DNA from: Clostridia bacterium
GTDB lineage: Bacteria > Bacillota > DSM-521 > Neomoorellales > SLTJ01
Length of the DNA: 5,787 nt
Assembly: GCA_014360105.1 (NCBI GenBank)
Contig: JACIYD010000113.1
Location: forward strand, 1-5,787
Direction: 5' to 3'
A program made the translations under genes and the position numbers. Shown piece after piece: positions 1 through 5,787 of this stretch. Below the pieces are notes generated by a model. It was not told the DNA's origin, made no database searches, and saw nothing but the letters and a program-made list of their open reading frames with translations. Each line of letters opens with the position of its first letter. The first letter of the stretch is position 1.

Positions 1-600
1 AATCACATCGCCGTTACCAGGCCGCGTGGCGCCACCGCGGCAGCCGACCGGGACCTCGAGTGGGAGCTTCTGGCCGATGCCAAGGAGAGGGCGGAACATG
101 TGATGCTGGTAGATTTGGCGCGCAACGACCTGGGAAGAGTTTGCCTCGCCGGGACCGTGCGGGTTGAGCGCTTTTTAGAAGTGGAAAAGTACAGTCACGT
201 GATGCACCTGGTATCGCAGGTGCGGGGGATACTGGCCCCAGGACTGGATGCTCTTGACGTTCTTGGGGCTTGTTTCCCGGCCGGAACGGTTTCTGGGGCG
301 CCAAAGGTGAGGGCGATGGAAATCATTGAGGAGTTGGAGCCCGTAAGGCGCGGTCCTTACGCCGGCGCCGTTGGATACGTGAGTTTCGGCGGCAACCTGG
401 ACACCTGCCTTGCCATTCGCACCCTAGTATTTACCGGGGGAAAGGCTTATGTTCAGGCCGGAGCGGGTATCGTCGCCGGATCGCGGCCGGAAGCGGAATA
501 CCAGGAGACGGTCAACAAGGCCCGCGCCCTCTGGCGGGCTCTGGAAATGGTCGCCGGCGAGGAACCAAGCCCGCTGGCGGCACGGTGTAGGGGTGACTAG
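1..600 (+). CDS. trpE: Anthranilate synthase component I, C-terminal part (5' end outside window)
   Basis: TrpE converts chorismate to anthranilate, using ammonia delivered by TrpG; it is the first committed and usually feedback-inhibited step of tryptophan synthesis. The window carries the last 199 codons of a protein that is usually about 460-520 residues, so the N-terminal part with the tryptophan-binding site is missing. The chorismate-binding fold is clear: TRPRGAT near the left edge, KERAEH followed by [12 protein letters not shown] (the first of two glutamate pairs that bind Mg), a histidine in [45 protein letters not shown], and [10 protein letters not shown] followed by [12 protein letters not shown] (second glutamate pair). 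Stop is TAG at 598-600. The motif normally read as P-I-A-G-T-R appears here as H-I-A-V-T-R (bases 4-21), which is odd. Separate trpG next door favours TrpE over PabB, though the two families are related. Confidence 0.96.
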   Translation, partial: NHIAVTRPRGATAAADRDLEWELLADAKERAEHVMLVDLARNDLGRVCLAGTVRVERFLEVEKYSHVMHLVSQVRGILAPGLDALDVLGACFPAGTVSGAPKVRAMEIIEELEPVRRGPYAGAVGYVSFGGNLDTCLAIRTLVFTGGKAYVQAGAGIVAGSRPEAEYQETVNKARALWRALEMVAGEEPSPLAARCRGD

Positions 601-635
601 TGTGCTTAACGAGCGCTGCCTTGGACCGCGGTTTG

Positions 636-657
636 TGCCTTCTGCGGCAGAAGGGCA
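636..657 (+). promoter_or_regulatory. Hairpin in the trpE-trpG gap
   Basis: CCTTCTG (638-644) and CAGAAGG (648-654) form a perfect 7-bp stem around a CGG loop. A second register pairs TGCC (636-639) with GGCA (654-657), lengthening the stem to about 9 bp with one bulged G. The hairpin ends three bases before the trpG Shine-Dalgarno (660-664). No run of T follows it, so it is not an intrinsic terminator. It may tune trpG translation or protect the mRNA; that role is inferred, and the stem itself is what can be seen. Confidence 0.5.
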
Positions 658-659
658 AC

Positions 660-664
660 AGGAG
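660..664 (+). promoter_or_regulatory. Shine-Dalgarno AGGAG for trpG
   Basis: AGGAG sits nine bases before a TTG codon at 674. It decides the trpG start, because the frame is open far upstream and no ATG lies close to the conserved LIDNYDSF start of the protein. Confidence 0.75.
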
Positions 665-673
665 AAGGGCCTA

Positions 674-1273
674 TTGGCGCTTATCGATAATTACGATTCC
701 TTTACCTATAACCTCTACCAGATTCTAGTATCTCTGGGAGCCCAGGTGGTAGTTTACCGGCATGACGCCATAACCGTTGAGGAGTTGGGCCAGATGCCAC
801 TTGCAGGACTGGTTATTTCGCCAGGCCCCGGGACACCGGACGGGGCGGGAATTTCCCTGGAAGCTATCCTGGCCCTGCGCGAGAAGGTGCCGATCCTGGG
901 TGTTTGTCTGGGTCACCAATGTTTGGGGCAGGCCTTCGGCGGCGAAATCGTGCGGGCAAGACGGCCGGTTCACGGTCAGAGCTCTCCCATTTGGCACGAC
1001 GGCCGGGCGCTCTACGCCGGTCTACCCAATCCCTTTATAGCCGCACGCTACCACTCGCTGGTCATCAAAAGGGAAAGTCTGCCGCAGGAACTGGAGATCA
1101 GTGCCTGGACGGCAGAAGGAGAGATCATGGGAGTGCGCCACCGGTTCCTGCCTCTGGAAGGAGTGCAGTTTCACCCGGAGTCGGTCTTGACGGCCGAGGG
1201 GCCGCAAATTTTGGCCAACTTTCTTCGATTAGCAATGCTGAGAAGAAAGAGGCTCGCGTTTGACCTCGCCTGA
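674..1273 (+). CDS. trpG: Anthranilate synthase component II (glutamine amidotransferase)
   Basis: TrpG hydrolyses glutamine and channels ammonia to TrpE. The protein (199 residues, normal for the family) is a class I glutamine amidotransferase: LIDNYDSFTYNL at residues 3-14, the oxyanion-loop motif SPGPGTPDGAG at 49-59, nucleophile Cys78 in GVCLGHQ, and the His167/Glu169 pair in GVQFHPES. HGQSSPIWHDG (100-110) matches the usual HGKxSxI segment with Q in place of K. I chose TTG at 674 because it follows an AGGAG site and starts the protein where family members start. A GTG at 602, one base after the trpE stop and preceded by AGGGGTGA, would add 24 residues unlike any family N-terminus; an ATG at 449 lies deep in trpE. 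Some organisms use one such subunit for both tryptophan and folate (PabA); its place in the trp operon supports TrpG. Confidence 0.95.
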   Translation: MALIDNYDSFTYNLYQILVSLGAQVVVYRHDAITVEELGQMPLAGLVISPGPGTPDGAGISLEAILALREKVPILGVCLGHQCLGQAFGGEIVRARRPVHGQSSPIWHDGRALYAGLPNPFIAARYHSLVIKRESLPQELEISAWTAEGEIMGVRHRFLPLEGVQFHPESVLTAEGPQILANFLRLAMLRRKRLAFDLA

Positions 1274-1303
1274 AGAAGAGGGCTAGCCAGAACCGTCTTT
1301 CAT

Positions 1304-1308
1304 GGAGG
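1304..1308 (+). promoter_or_regulatory. Shine-Dalgarno GGAGG for trpD
   Basis: GGAGG followed by an A-rich spacer of 11 bases leads to ATG at 1320. The same GGAGG overlaps the upstream in-frame ATG at 1302, which itself has no ribosome site before it. This argues that translation begins at 1320. Confidence 0.65.
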
Positions 1309-1319
1309 CGAAAGAAAAA

Positions 1320-2342
1320 ATGAGCCTGGCAAAGAGCATCGCGCGCCTGGTCGAAGGTCTGGATATGCATGAAGCCGAGGCCGAGGAGGCCATGGCTACC
1401 ATTATGGAAGGCCGGGCCACGCCCGCCCAAATTGGCGCCTTTCTCGCCGCTTTGCGCCTGAAACGGGAGACTGTGGCCGAGGTGACCGGTCTGGCCCGTG
1501 CCATGCGGGCGAAGGCGGAAAAGCTGCCGACCAGGCAGTCGCTGCTGGTCGATACATGCGGCACAGGAGGCGATGGCCGCGGTACTTTCAATATTTCTAC
1601 GGCTGCCGCTCTGGTAGTGGCAGCCTGTGGTCTCCCCGTGGCCAAACACGGCAACCGTTCTGTTTCCAGCAACTGTGGCAGTGCCGACGTGCTCGAGGCT
1701 TTGGGGGTGGCCATAGATCTACCGCCTTTATTGGTGGCCCGGTGCGTGGACGAGGTAGGGCTGGGCTTCCTTTTTGCTCCTACCTTCCACCGCGCCATGT
1801 CCCATGCTGCCGGGCCACGACGGGAGCTCGGTATCCGCACCGTTTTCAACCTGCTGGGCCCGCTCTGTAATCCTGCCGGCGCGCCGGTTCAGTTGGTCGG
1901 CGTTTACGATGAAAGGCTGGTCGAGACTATCGCCCGCGTTCTGGGGCGCCTCGGCACCCGGCACGCCTTTGTCGTCCACGGCTGTGACGGACTGGACGAA
2001 GTCACCGTTACCGGGCCGACCCTGGTGGCCGAACTTAGGGATGGTACGGTGCGCACTTACGAGTTTGACCCCCGCGCAGTGGGGATTCCCTATGCCGGCC
2101 TTGCCGACCTTCAGGGAGGAGATGCGGGCACGAACGCAGCCATCATTCGTCGCATTCTTGAGGGTGAGCCGGGACCGCGCCGCGACGTGGTCCTGCTCAA
2201 TGCCGCTTTTGCTCTCCTGGCCGGGGACAAGGTGAGCGATGTCAGGCACGGCCTCACCTTGGCGGCGCAAGCGGTGGACTCTGGCCGCGCTCATGCCAAG
2301 CTGCAGGAATTGGTGGCTTTTAGTCGCCGGTGGGCGGCGTAA
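1320..2342 (+). CDS. trpD: Anthranilate phosphoribosyltransferase
   Basis: TrpD transfers the phosphoribosyl group of PRPP to anthranilate, giving phosphoribosylanthranilate. The 340-residue protein has the usual length and is the stand-alone form, not fused to TrpG. Visible landmarks: an N-terminal helical domain with GRATPAQIGAFLAALRLK; the PRPP-binding glycine loop GTGGD at residues 81-85 followed by GTFNISTAAAL; KHGNRSVSSNCGSADVLEALG from residue 109; RRELGIRT at 167-174, holding the anthranilate-site arginine, then FNLLGPLCNPA; and the metal-binding Asp-Glu in GLDEVT. The start at 1320 gives MSLAKSIARLVEG, which aligns with normal family N-termini. The in-frame ATG at 1302 would add six residues and lacks a ribosome site. 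The gap from trpG is 46 bases. The stop TAA (2340-2342) shares its last A with the trpC start, pointing to coupled translation. Confidence 0.95.
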   Translation: MSLAKSIARLVEGLDMHEAEAEEAMATIMEGRATPAQIGAFLAALRLKRETVAEVTGLARAMRAKAEKLPTRQSLLVDTCGTGGDGRGTFNISTAAALVVAACGLPVAKHGNRSVSSNCGSADVLEALGVAIDLPPLLVARCVDEVGLGFLFAPTFHRAMSHAAGPRRELGIRTVFNLLGPLCNPAGAPVQLVGVYDERLVETIARVLGRLGTRHAFVVHGCDGLDEVTVTGPTLVAELRDGTVRTYEFDPRAVGIPYAGLADLQGGDAGTNAAIIRRILEGEPGPRRDVVLLNAAFALLAGDKVSDVRHGLTLAAQAVDSGRAHAKLQELVAFSRRWAA

Positions 2343-3118
2343 TGCTGGAGCGCATCCTTTTTCACAAGCGGCAGGAAGTGGCAGAGCGCACCAGTCGCCG
2401 GCCGCTGAGCGAGCTGGCGGCGGCGGCCAAGAACGCAGGGCCGATCCGCCCGTTCTCCGCTGCGGTGAGGCGCGATAACGGCCCGGTAAGGCTCATCGCC
2501 GAGATAAAGAGGGCCTCGCCCTCGCGAGGGCTCCTCTGCCGCCGTTTTTCGGCCCCGGACCTGGCGCGGGCGTATACGGATGGGGGCGCGGCCGCCATTT
2601 CGGTGCTTACCGACAAGGCCTTCTTCCGAGGGGACCTGGCGTTCGTGCGCGAGGTTAAGCGGGTGAGCCCTCTCCCCGTGTTACAGAAGGATTTTATCGT
2701 TGACCCTTACCAGGTTTATGAGGCCAGGGTGGTCGGAGCAGACGCGGTACTTCTCATTGTGGCCGCCCTGGAAGGGAATATACTGCCGGAGTTGCTTGAG
2801 TTGGCCTCTGATCTTGGCCTGGCCGCCCTGGTAGAGGTGCACTGCGCCGCGGAACTGGAACGGGCGCTTGAGGCTGGGGCAGACCTTGTTGGCATTAACA
2901 ACCGCGACCTGCGCACCTTCCGTACGGATCTCAGCGTCACGGAGAGCCTGGTAAAGCTCATACCCCCGGGAGTGGTTGTGGTAAGCGAGAGTGGCCTCAA
3001 ATGCGCGGCAGATGTGCGGCGGGTGGCGGAGGCAGGCGTGGACGCCGTTCTGGTAGGGGAAGCGCTGGTAACCAGTAATGATGCAGCGGCCAAATTACGG
3101 GAACTGGTGGGAGCGTAG
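2342..3118 (+). CDS. trpC: Indole-3-glycerol-phosphate synthase
   Basis: TrpC closes the indole ring, converting CdRP to indole-3-glycerol phosphate with loss of CO2 and water. The 258-residue protein is a full-length, single-function TIM barrel, not fused to TrpF. The catalytic set is complete when matched to the Sulfolobus enzyme: Glu54 and Lys56 in AEIKRASPSRG, Lys116 in LQKDFIVDPYQ, Glu165 in LVEVH, Asn186 in GINNRDLRTF, and Glu216-Ser217 in VSESGL. VGEALV near residue 240 belongs to the phosphate-binding end. The ATG at 2342 overlaps the trpD stop in TAATG and gives the normal N-terminus MLERILFHKRQEVA. An in-frame GTG at 2330 is less likely. No strong Shine-Dalgarno precedes 2342, so re-initiation by ribosomes finishing trpD is probable. 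The stop is TAG at 3116-3118. Confidence 0.96.
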   Translation: MLERILFHKRQEVAERTSRRPLSELAAAAKNAGPIRPFSAAVRRDNGPVRLIAEIKRASPSRGLLCRRFSAPDLARAYTDGGAAAISVLTDKAFFRGDLAFVREVKRVSPLPVLQKDFIVDPYQVYEARVVGADAVLLIVAALEGNILPELLELASDLGLAALVEVHCAAELERALEAGADLVGINNRDLRTFRTDLSVTESLVKLIPPGVVVVSESGLKCAADVRRVAEAGVDAVLVGEALVTSNDAAAKLRELVGA

Positions 3119-3141
3119 GGGGCGAGTGTATTTCTCTTGTT

Positions 3142-3146
3142 GGGGG
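3142..3146 (+). promoter_or_regulatory. Possible Shine-Dalgarno GGGGG for trpF
   Basis: A GGGGG run lies ten bases before the GTG start of trpF in the 38-base trpC-trpF gap. It can pair with the anti-Shine-Dalgarno only partly, so this is a weak call. The rest of the gap (3119-3156) shows no repeat or hairpin. Confidence 0.4.
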
Positions 3147-3156
3147 TACATTAACG

Positions 3157-3843
3157 GTGTCGGCGGTACGGGTGAAGATTTGCGGCATTCGCTCTCTGGA
3201 GGAGGCCTTCTGGGCGATCGAGGCAGGGGCGAGTGCCCTAGGTTTTGTCTTTGCGGACAGCCCCCGGCAAGTAACGCCGGAAGAGGCGGCGGCCATTTGC
3301 CGCCGTCTGCCGCCCTTCATCACCCGGGTGGGCGTTTTTGTGAACGAGGCGCCGGATCACATCAGGAGGGTAGCCCGCTTTTGCGGCCTGGACGCCGTCC
3401 AACTGCACGGTGACGAACCTCCCGAGCATTGTCGGCTCGGTCCGGGCCTGAAAGTGATCAAGGCCCTGCGCGTGGACAGACAAGACCCTGCCTCTTTGTT
3501 GGCCGAGGTATGCCGATACGAAGTAGCGGCTATCCTTTTAGACAGCAAGATAGAAGGTCGGTACGGGGGGTCGGGCGTGACCTTTGACTGGAGGACGGCC
3601 GCTGCCTTGCGGCGGTCTTGGCCGGGGCCGCTAATCCTGGCGGGCGGCCTGAACAGGGAAAACGTGCTGGCGGCCATCAGGCTGGTGCGACCCTACGCGG
3701 TGGACGCAAGCAGCGGTGTGGAGCGCAGCGGGCAAAAAGATCGGGGCCTGCTCAAAGAATTCATCTCTTTAATCCATTATTCCAATTACGAATACGCGAC
3801 AGGAAAAAGGAATGACTTGCTTACTGGCGAAAGAACGGGATAG
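3157..3843 (+). CDS. trpF: Phosphoribosylanthranilate isomerase
   Basis: TrpF carries out the Amadori rearrangement of phosphoribosylanthranilate to CdRP, the substrate of TrpC. It is a single-domain TIM barrel. Family signatures are present: VKICGIR with catalytic base Cys9, AGASALGFVFADSPRQV, DAVQLHGDE, catalytic acid Asp129 in ILLDSKIEGRYGGSG, TFDW, LILAGGLNRENV, and VDASSGVE with the phosphate-binding end. The start is GTG at 3157, giving MSAVRVKICGIR; a GTG at 3172 would trim the protein just before KICGIR. At 228 residues it is longer than the usual 200-210. After the normal final helix (LLKEFISLI) there are about 25 extra residues, polar and Tyr/Asn/Lys-rich, encoded in a locally AT-rich stretch. 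The end of the gene overlaps an alternative start of the next gene at 3812. Identity is certain; only the tail is unusual. Confidence 0.94.
   Translation: MSAVRVKICGIRSLEEAFWAIEAGASALGFVFADSPRQVTPEEAAAICRRLPPFITRVGVFVNEAPDHIRRVARFCGLDAVQLHGDEPPEHCRLGPGLKVIKALRVDRQDPASLLAEVCRYEVAAILLDSKIEGRYGGSGVTFDWRTAAALRRSWPGPLILAGGLNRENVLAAIRLVRPYAVDASSGVERSGQKDRGLLKEFISLIHYSNYEYATGKRNDLLTGERTG
3751..3810 (+). other. AT-rich patch at the 3' end of trpF
   Basis: By count only 21 of these 60 bases are G or C (35%), against roughly 60% around it. It encodes the end of TrpF and its extra tail. I looked for a promoter: CATTAT at 3775-3780 matches the -10 consensus at four of six positions, but nothing resembling TTGACA lies 16-18 bases upstream. 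No terminator hairpin is present. AGGA at 3801-3804 could serve an ATG at 3812. Confidence 0.5.
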
Positions 3844-3864
3844 AGCCGACCTGCGCCTGACCAT

Positions 3865-3870
3865 GGGGGG
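3865..3870 (+). promoter_or_regulatory. G-rich ribosome site for the acyl-CoA synthetase gene
   Basis: A run of six G ends seven bases before ATG 3878, a good spacing for a ribosome site. The run lies just inside the alternative in-frame ATG at 3863, so it cannot serve that codon, and it is only one base from the ATG at 3872. This favours 3878. Confidence 0.5.
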
Positions 3871-3877
3871 CATGAAG

Positions 3878-5787
3878 ATGTCGCAACTAACGTCTCTCTT
3901 TGAACCACAAGCAGTCGCCGTCATCGGGGCTTCCAACAAAGCGGGCAAGCTCGGTCATACGGTAATCCGCAATTTAATTGAATGCGGCTACCCGGGTCGC
4001 ATCTATCCCGTTAATCCTGGCGCGCAAACCGTCCTGGGGTACCCGGCGTACCCTTCCATCGAAGCGGTGCCGGGTCCGGTAGACCTGGCGGTTATCGTCA
4101 TTCCCGCGCCGGGCGTGGTGGAGGTGGCCCGCCGGTGCGGGGAAAAGGGTGTACGGTACCTGGTGGTAATTACGGCCGGTTTTAAGGAAATCGGCAGTGA
4201 GGGGAGCAAGCGGGAAAGGGATCTGGCCGCGGTGTGCCAGCGCTACGGCATGGGATTGGTCGGGCCCAACTGTCTGGGCATCATCGATACCCATACGCCG
4301 CTGAACGTCACCTTTGCCCCGCGCATGCCGCGGCGCGGGAACATTGCCTTTTTTTCCCAAAGCGGCGCCCTGGGAGCGGCCATCCTCGACTGGAGCGTAG
4401 CAGTAGATCTAGGCTTTAGCCGGTTTGTGAGCCTGGGCAATAAGGCGGGATTGGACGAAGTAGACTTCATCGCCGCGGCCGCAACCGATCCCAAGACAGA
4501 AGTCATCCTGTGTTATCTGGAGAACATTAGTGACGGGGCGCGCTTCGTCCATACGGCACGGGAGGTCACCCGGGAGAAGCCCATCATCGTCATCAAGTCC
4601 GGGGTAAGCCAGGCCGGTGCCCGGGCCGCTTCCTCCCATACCGGGGCGCTGGCGGGCAGCGACGTGGCCTACGAAACGGCCTTTCGCCAGTGCGGCGTTT
4701 TCCGGGCGGAAAGCATGGAAGAACTGTTCGATCTTGCCCTGGCTTTTGCCGGCCAGCCCCTCCCCCGGGGCAAGCGCGTGGCCGTGGTTACCAATGCGGG
4801 CGGGCCGGGCATCCTTGCCAGTGACGCCATTGAACTGAACGGCCTTGAAATGGCGCGCTTTACTAAAGAAACGACGGAAGGGTTGCGCGCCAGCTTGCCG
4901 CCGGAAGCCAGCATTTACAACCCGGTTGACGTGTTGGGCGATGCGATGCCGGAGCGCTACGCCGTCGCCCTGGAGTATGTGGCGCGTGATGCCAATGTCG
5001 ACAGTATCCTGGTACTTCTGACGCCCCAGGCCGGCACCATGCCGGAGGAAACGGCGCGGCTAATGATCGAGACCCACCGCCGTTATCCGGACAAAGTGAT
5101 GGCCGCAGCGCTAATGGGCGGGGAGACCGTCGAAAGGGCAACGGTAGCGTTAAAGCAGGCGGGGATACCTGCGTATTTTGCGCCGGAGCGCGCCGTGGCC
5201 GCCGTGGCGGGGCTCACCCGCTACGCCGGTTTCCGCCGTGGTGCCGCGCGCAGGCAGGACGGTCTTACCTTTGCAGGCCTCAAGCCCGAGACGGTAGAAG
5301 AAGTGTTCCGCAAGGTGCGTCAGGATCGGCGCGTTATTCTCTTGGGCCATGAGGCGGCGGCGGTGGTCGAGGCCTACGGTGTTCCCTGCGCGGCCACACG
5401 CCTGGCTACCGGACCCGAGGAGGCGGTAGCGGCGGCGCACACGGTCGGCTTCCCGGTCGTGCTTAAAGTGGCCTCGCCGCAGATCGTGCATAAGACCGAC
5501 GTGGGAGGGGTGAAGGTAGGCCTCAAAACACCGGAGGCGGTTTACCGGGGTTACCTTGACATCCTGGAAAGTGTCCACCGTCACCTGCCGCAGGCAGAGG
5601 TATACGGGGTCGAGGTCCAGCGGATGATGCCCCCGGGGATCGAATTGATCGTCGGCGTGACCAGAGACCTGCAGTTTGGTCCCTTACTCATGTTTGGCCT
5701 GGGCGGCATTTACGTGGACCTGTTGCGGGATGTCTCTTTTCGCCTCACCCACGGTCTTTCGCGGGAAGAGGTTAAGGAGATGGTGCG
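3878..5787 (+). CDS. ADP-forming acyl-CoA synthetase (acetate-CoA ligase family), 3' end outside window
   Basis: Members of this family interconvert acyl-CoA, ADP and phosphate with acid, CoA and ATP, usually to make ATP in anaerobes. The 636 codons seen show a fused alpha-beta protein. Order: CoA-binding Rossmann domain from residue 8 (VAVIGAS 13-19, IYPVNP); succinyl-CoA-ligase-like domain with SQSGALG at 160-166; SSHTGALAGSD with His254, the expected phosphohistidine; a further domain with NAGGPGI (306-312) and NPVDV (348-352); then an ATP-grasp domain from about 485 with YGVP (500-503), VLKVASP, HKTDVGGV at 538-545 (probably the second, shuttling histidine), and VGVTRDLQFGPLLMFGLGGIYV. 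Fused enzymes are about 700 residues, so some 60-70 are missing. The start at 3878 fits family N-termini; in-frame ATGs at 3872, 3863 and 3812 are possible, the last overlapping trpF by 32 bases behind an AGGA. Substrate cannot be read from sequence. A protein acetyltransferase with an added GNAT domain is not excluded, since the C-terminus is unseen. Confidence 0.9.
   Translation, partial: MSQLTSLFEPQAVAVIGASNKAGKLGHTVIRNLIECGYPGRIYPVNPGAQTVLGYPAYPSIEAVPGPVDLAVIVIPAPGVVEVARRCGEKGVRYLVVITAGFKEIGSEGSKRERDLAAVCQRYGMGLVGPNCLGIIDTHTPLNVTFAPRMPRRGNIAFFSQSGALGAAILDWSVAVDLGFSRFVSLGNKAGLDEVDFIAAAATDPKTEVILCYLENISDGARFVHTAREVTREKPIIVIKSGVSQAGARAASSHTGALAGSDVAYETAFRQCGVFRAESMEELFDLALAFAGQPLPRGKRVAVVTNAGGPGILASDAIELNGLEMARFTKETTEGLRASLPPEASIYNPVDVLGDAMPERYAVALEYVARDANVDSILVLLTPQAGTMPEETARLMIETHRRYPDKVMAAALMGGETVERATVALKQAGIPAYFAPERAVAAVAGLTRYAGFRRGAARRQDGLTFAGLKPETVEEVFRKVRQDRRVILLGHEAAAVVEAYGVPCAATRLATGPEEAVAAAHTVGFPVVLKVASPQIVHKTDVGGVKVGLKTPEAVYRGYLDILESVHRHLPQAEVYGVEVQRMMPPGIELIVGVTRDLQFGPLLMFGLGGIYVDLLRDVSFRLTHGLSREEVKEMV

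Noticed and set aside
1644..1706. TrpD PRPP loop reads SSNCGSAD rather than SSKSGSAD
   Set aside because: This position varies among working enzymes (for example Leu in the mycobacterial protein), so the change does not indicate an inactive enzyme.
1876..1887. Perfect 12-bp palindrome (CCGGCGCGCCGG) in trpD
   Set aside because: One or two of this length are expected by chance in 5.8 kb, and it encodes ordinary trpD sequence.
1125..2294. Long minus-strand reading frames (three of 174-188 codons) opposite trpG and trpD
   Set aside because: They lie fully antisense to genes with intact conserved motifs, show no recognisable domain, and are the expected by-product of GC-rich codon use.
2325..2344. 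Trp codon three codons before the trpD stop, possibly an attenuation device for trpC
   Set aside because: A single Trp codon with no alternative RNA hairpins nearby gives no support for attenuation.
2518..2531. Perfect 14-bp palindrome (GCCCTCGCGAGGGC) in trpC
   Set aside because: It falls in codons for the conserved catalytic loop SPSRG. A palindrome this long has a fair chance of arising at random in a GC-rich window of this size.
2761..2834. Direct repeat of GGCCGCCCTGG, 60 bases apart in trpC
   Set aside because: Both copies encode normal trpC residues (AAL) from common GC-rich codons; no flanking structure.
3844..3877. Possible terminator between trpF and the synthetase gene
   Set aside because: No stem followed by a T-run exists in this gap; the G6 run is better explained as a ribosome site.

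Overview
The window holds most of a tryptophan biosynthesis operon, all on the + strand, followed by the start of an acyl-CoA synthetase gene. The order is trpE (3' part only), trpG, trpD, trpC, trpF, then a gene for an ADP-forming (NDP-forming) acyl-CoA synthetase that runs off the right edge. No mobile element, CRISPR array, RNA gene or phage gene was seen. I found no new biological system here. The points worth a second look are small: an unusual active-site motif in trpE, a hairpin between trpE and trpG, a TrpF with an extra tail in an AT-rich patch, and an acyl-CoA synthetase gene where trpB and trpA would be expected.

Organism: the DNA is GC-rich (about 60% by eye). It has clear Shine-Dalgarno sites (AGGAG, GGAGG), TTG and GTG starts, and the E-G-D-C-F order common in Gram-positive trp operons. 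A bacterial ADP-forming acyl-CoA synthetase fits an anaerobe. Together these suggest a GC-rich, possibly thermophilic member of the Clostridia (Moorella or Desulfotomaculum-like). This is an inference from style, not an identification.

Layout: 1-600 is the C-terminal catalytic part of anthranilate synthase component I. A 73-base gap (601-673) contains a hairpin and the trpG ribosome site. trpG (674-1273) is the glutamine amidotransferase. trpD (1320-2342) is followed without a gap by trpC (2342-3118), the two sharing one base in TAATG. After 38 bases comes trpF (3157-3843). The acyl-CoA synthetase most likely starts at 3878, but its frame is open upstream and an ATG at 3812 inside trpF is a real alternative. 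No intergenic gap exceeds 75 bases and no terminator is visible, so all six genes are probably in one transcript. The promoter and any leader or attenuator would lie left of the window, upstream of trpE.

How the genes work together: TrpE and TrpG make anthranilate from chorismate and glutamine. TrpD attaches phosphoribose from PRPP, TrpF isomerises phosphoribosylanthranilate to CdRP, and TrpC closes the indole ring to give indole-3-glycerol phosphate. The last enzyme, tryptophan synthase (TrpB and TrpA), is not encoded in the window. The acyl-CoA synthetase normally couples acyl-CoA cleavage to ATP formation. It has no step in tryptophan synthesis, although some family members act on aryl-acetyl-CoA thioesters made from aromatic amino acids.
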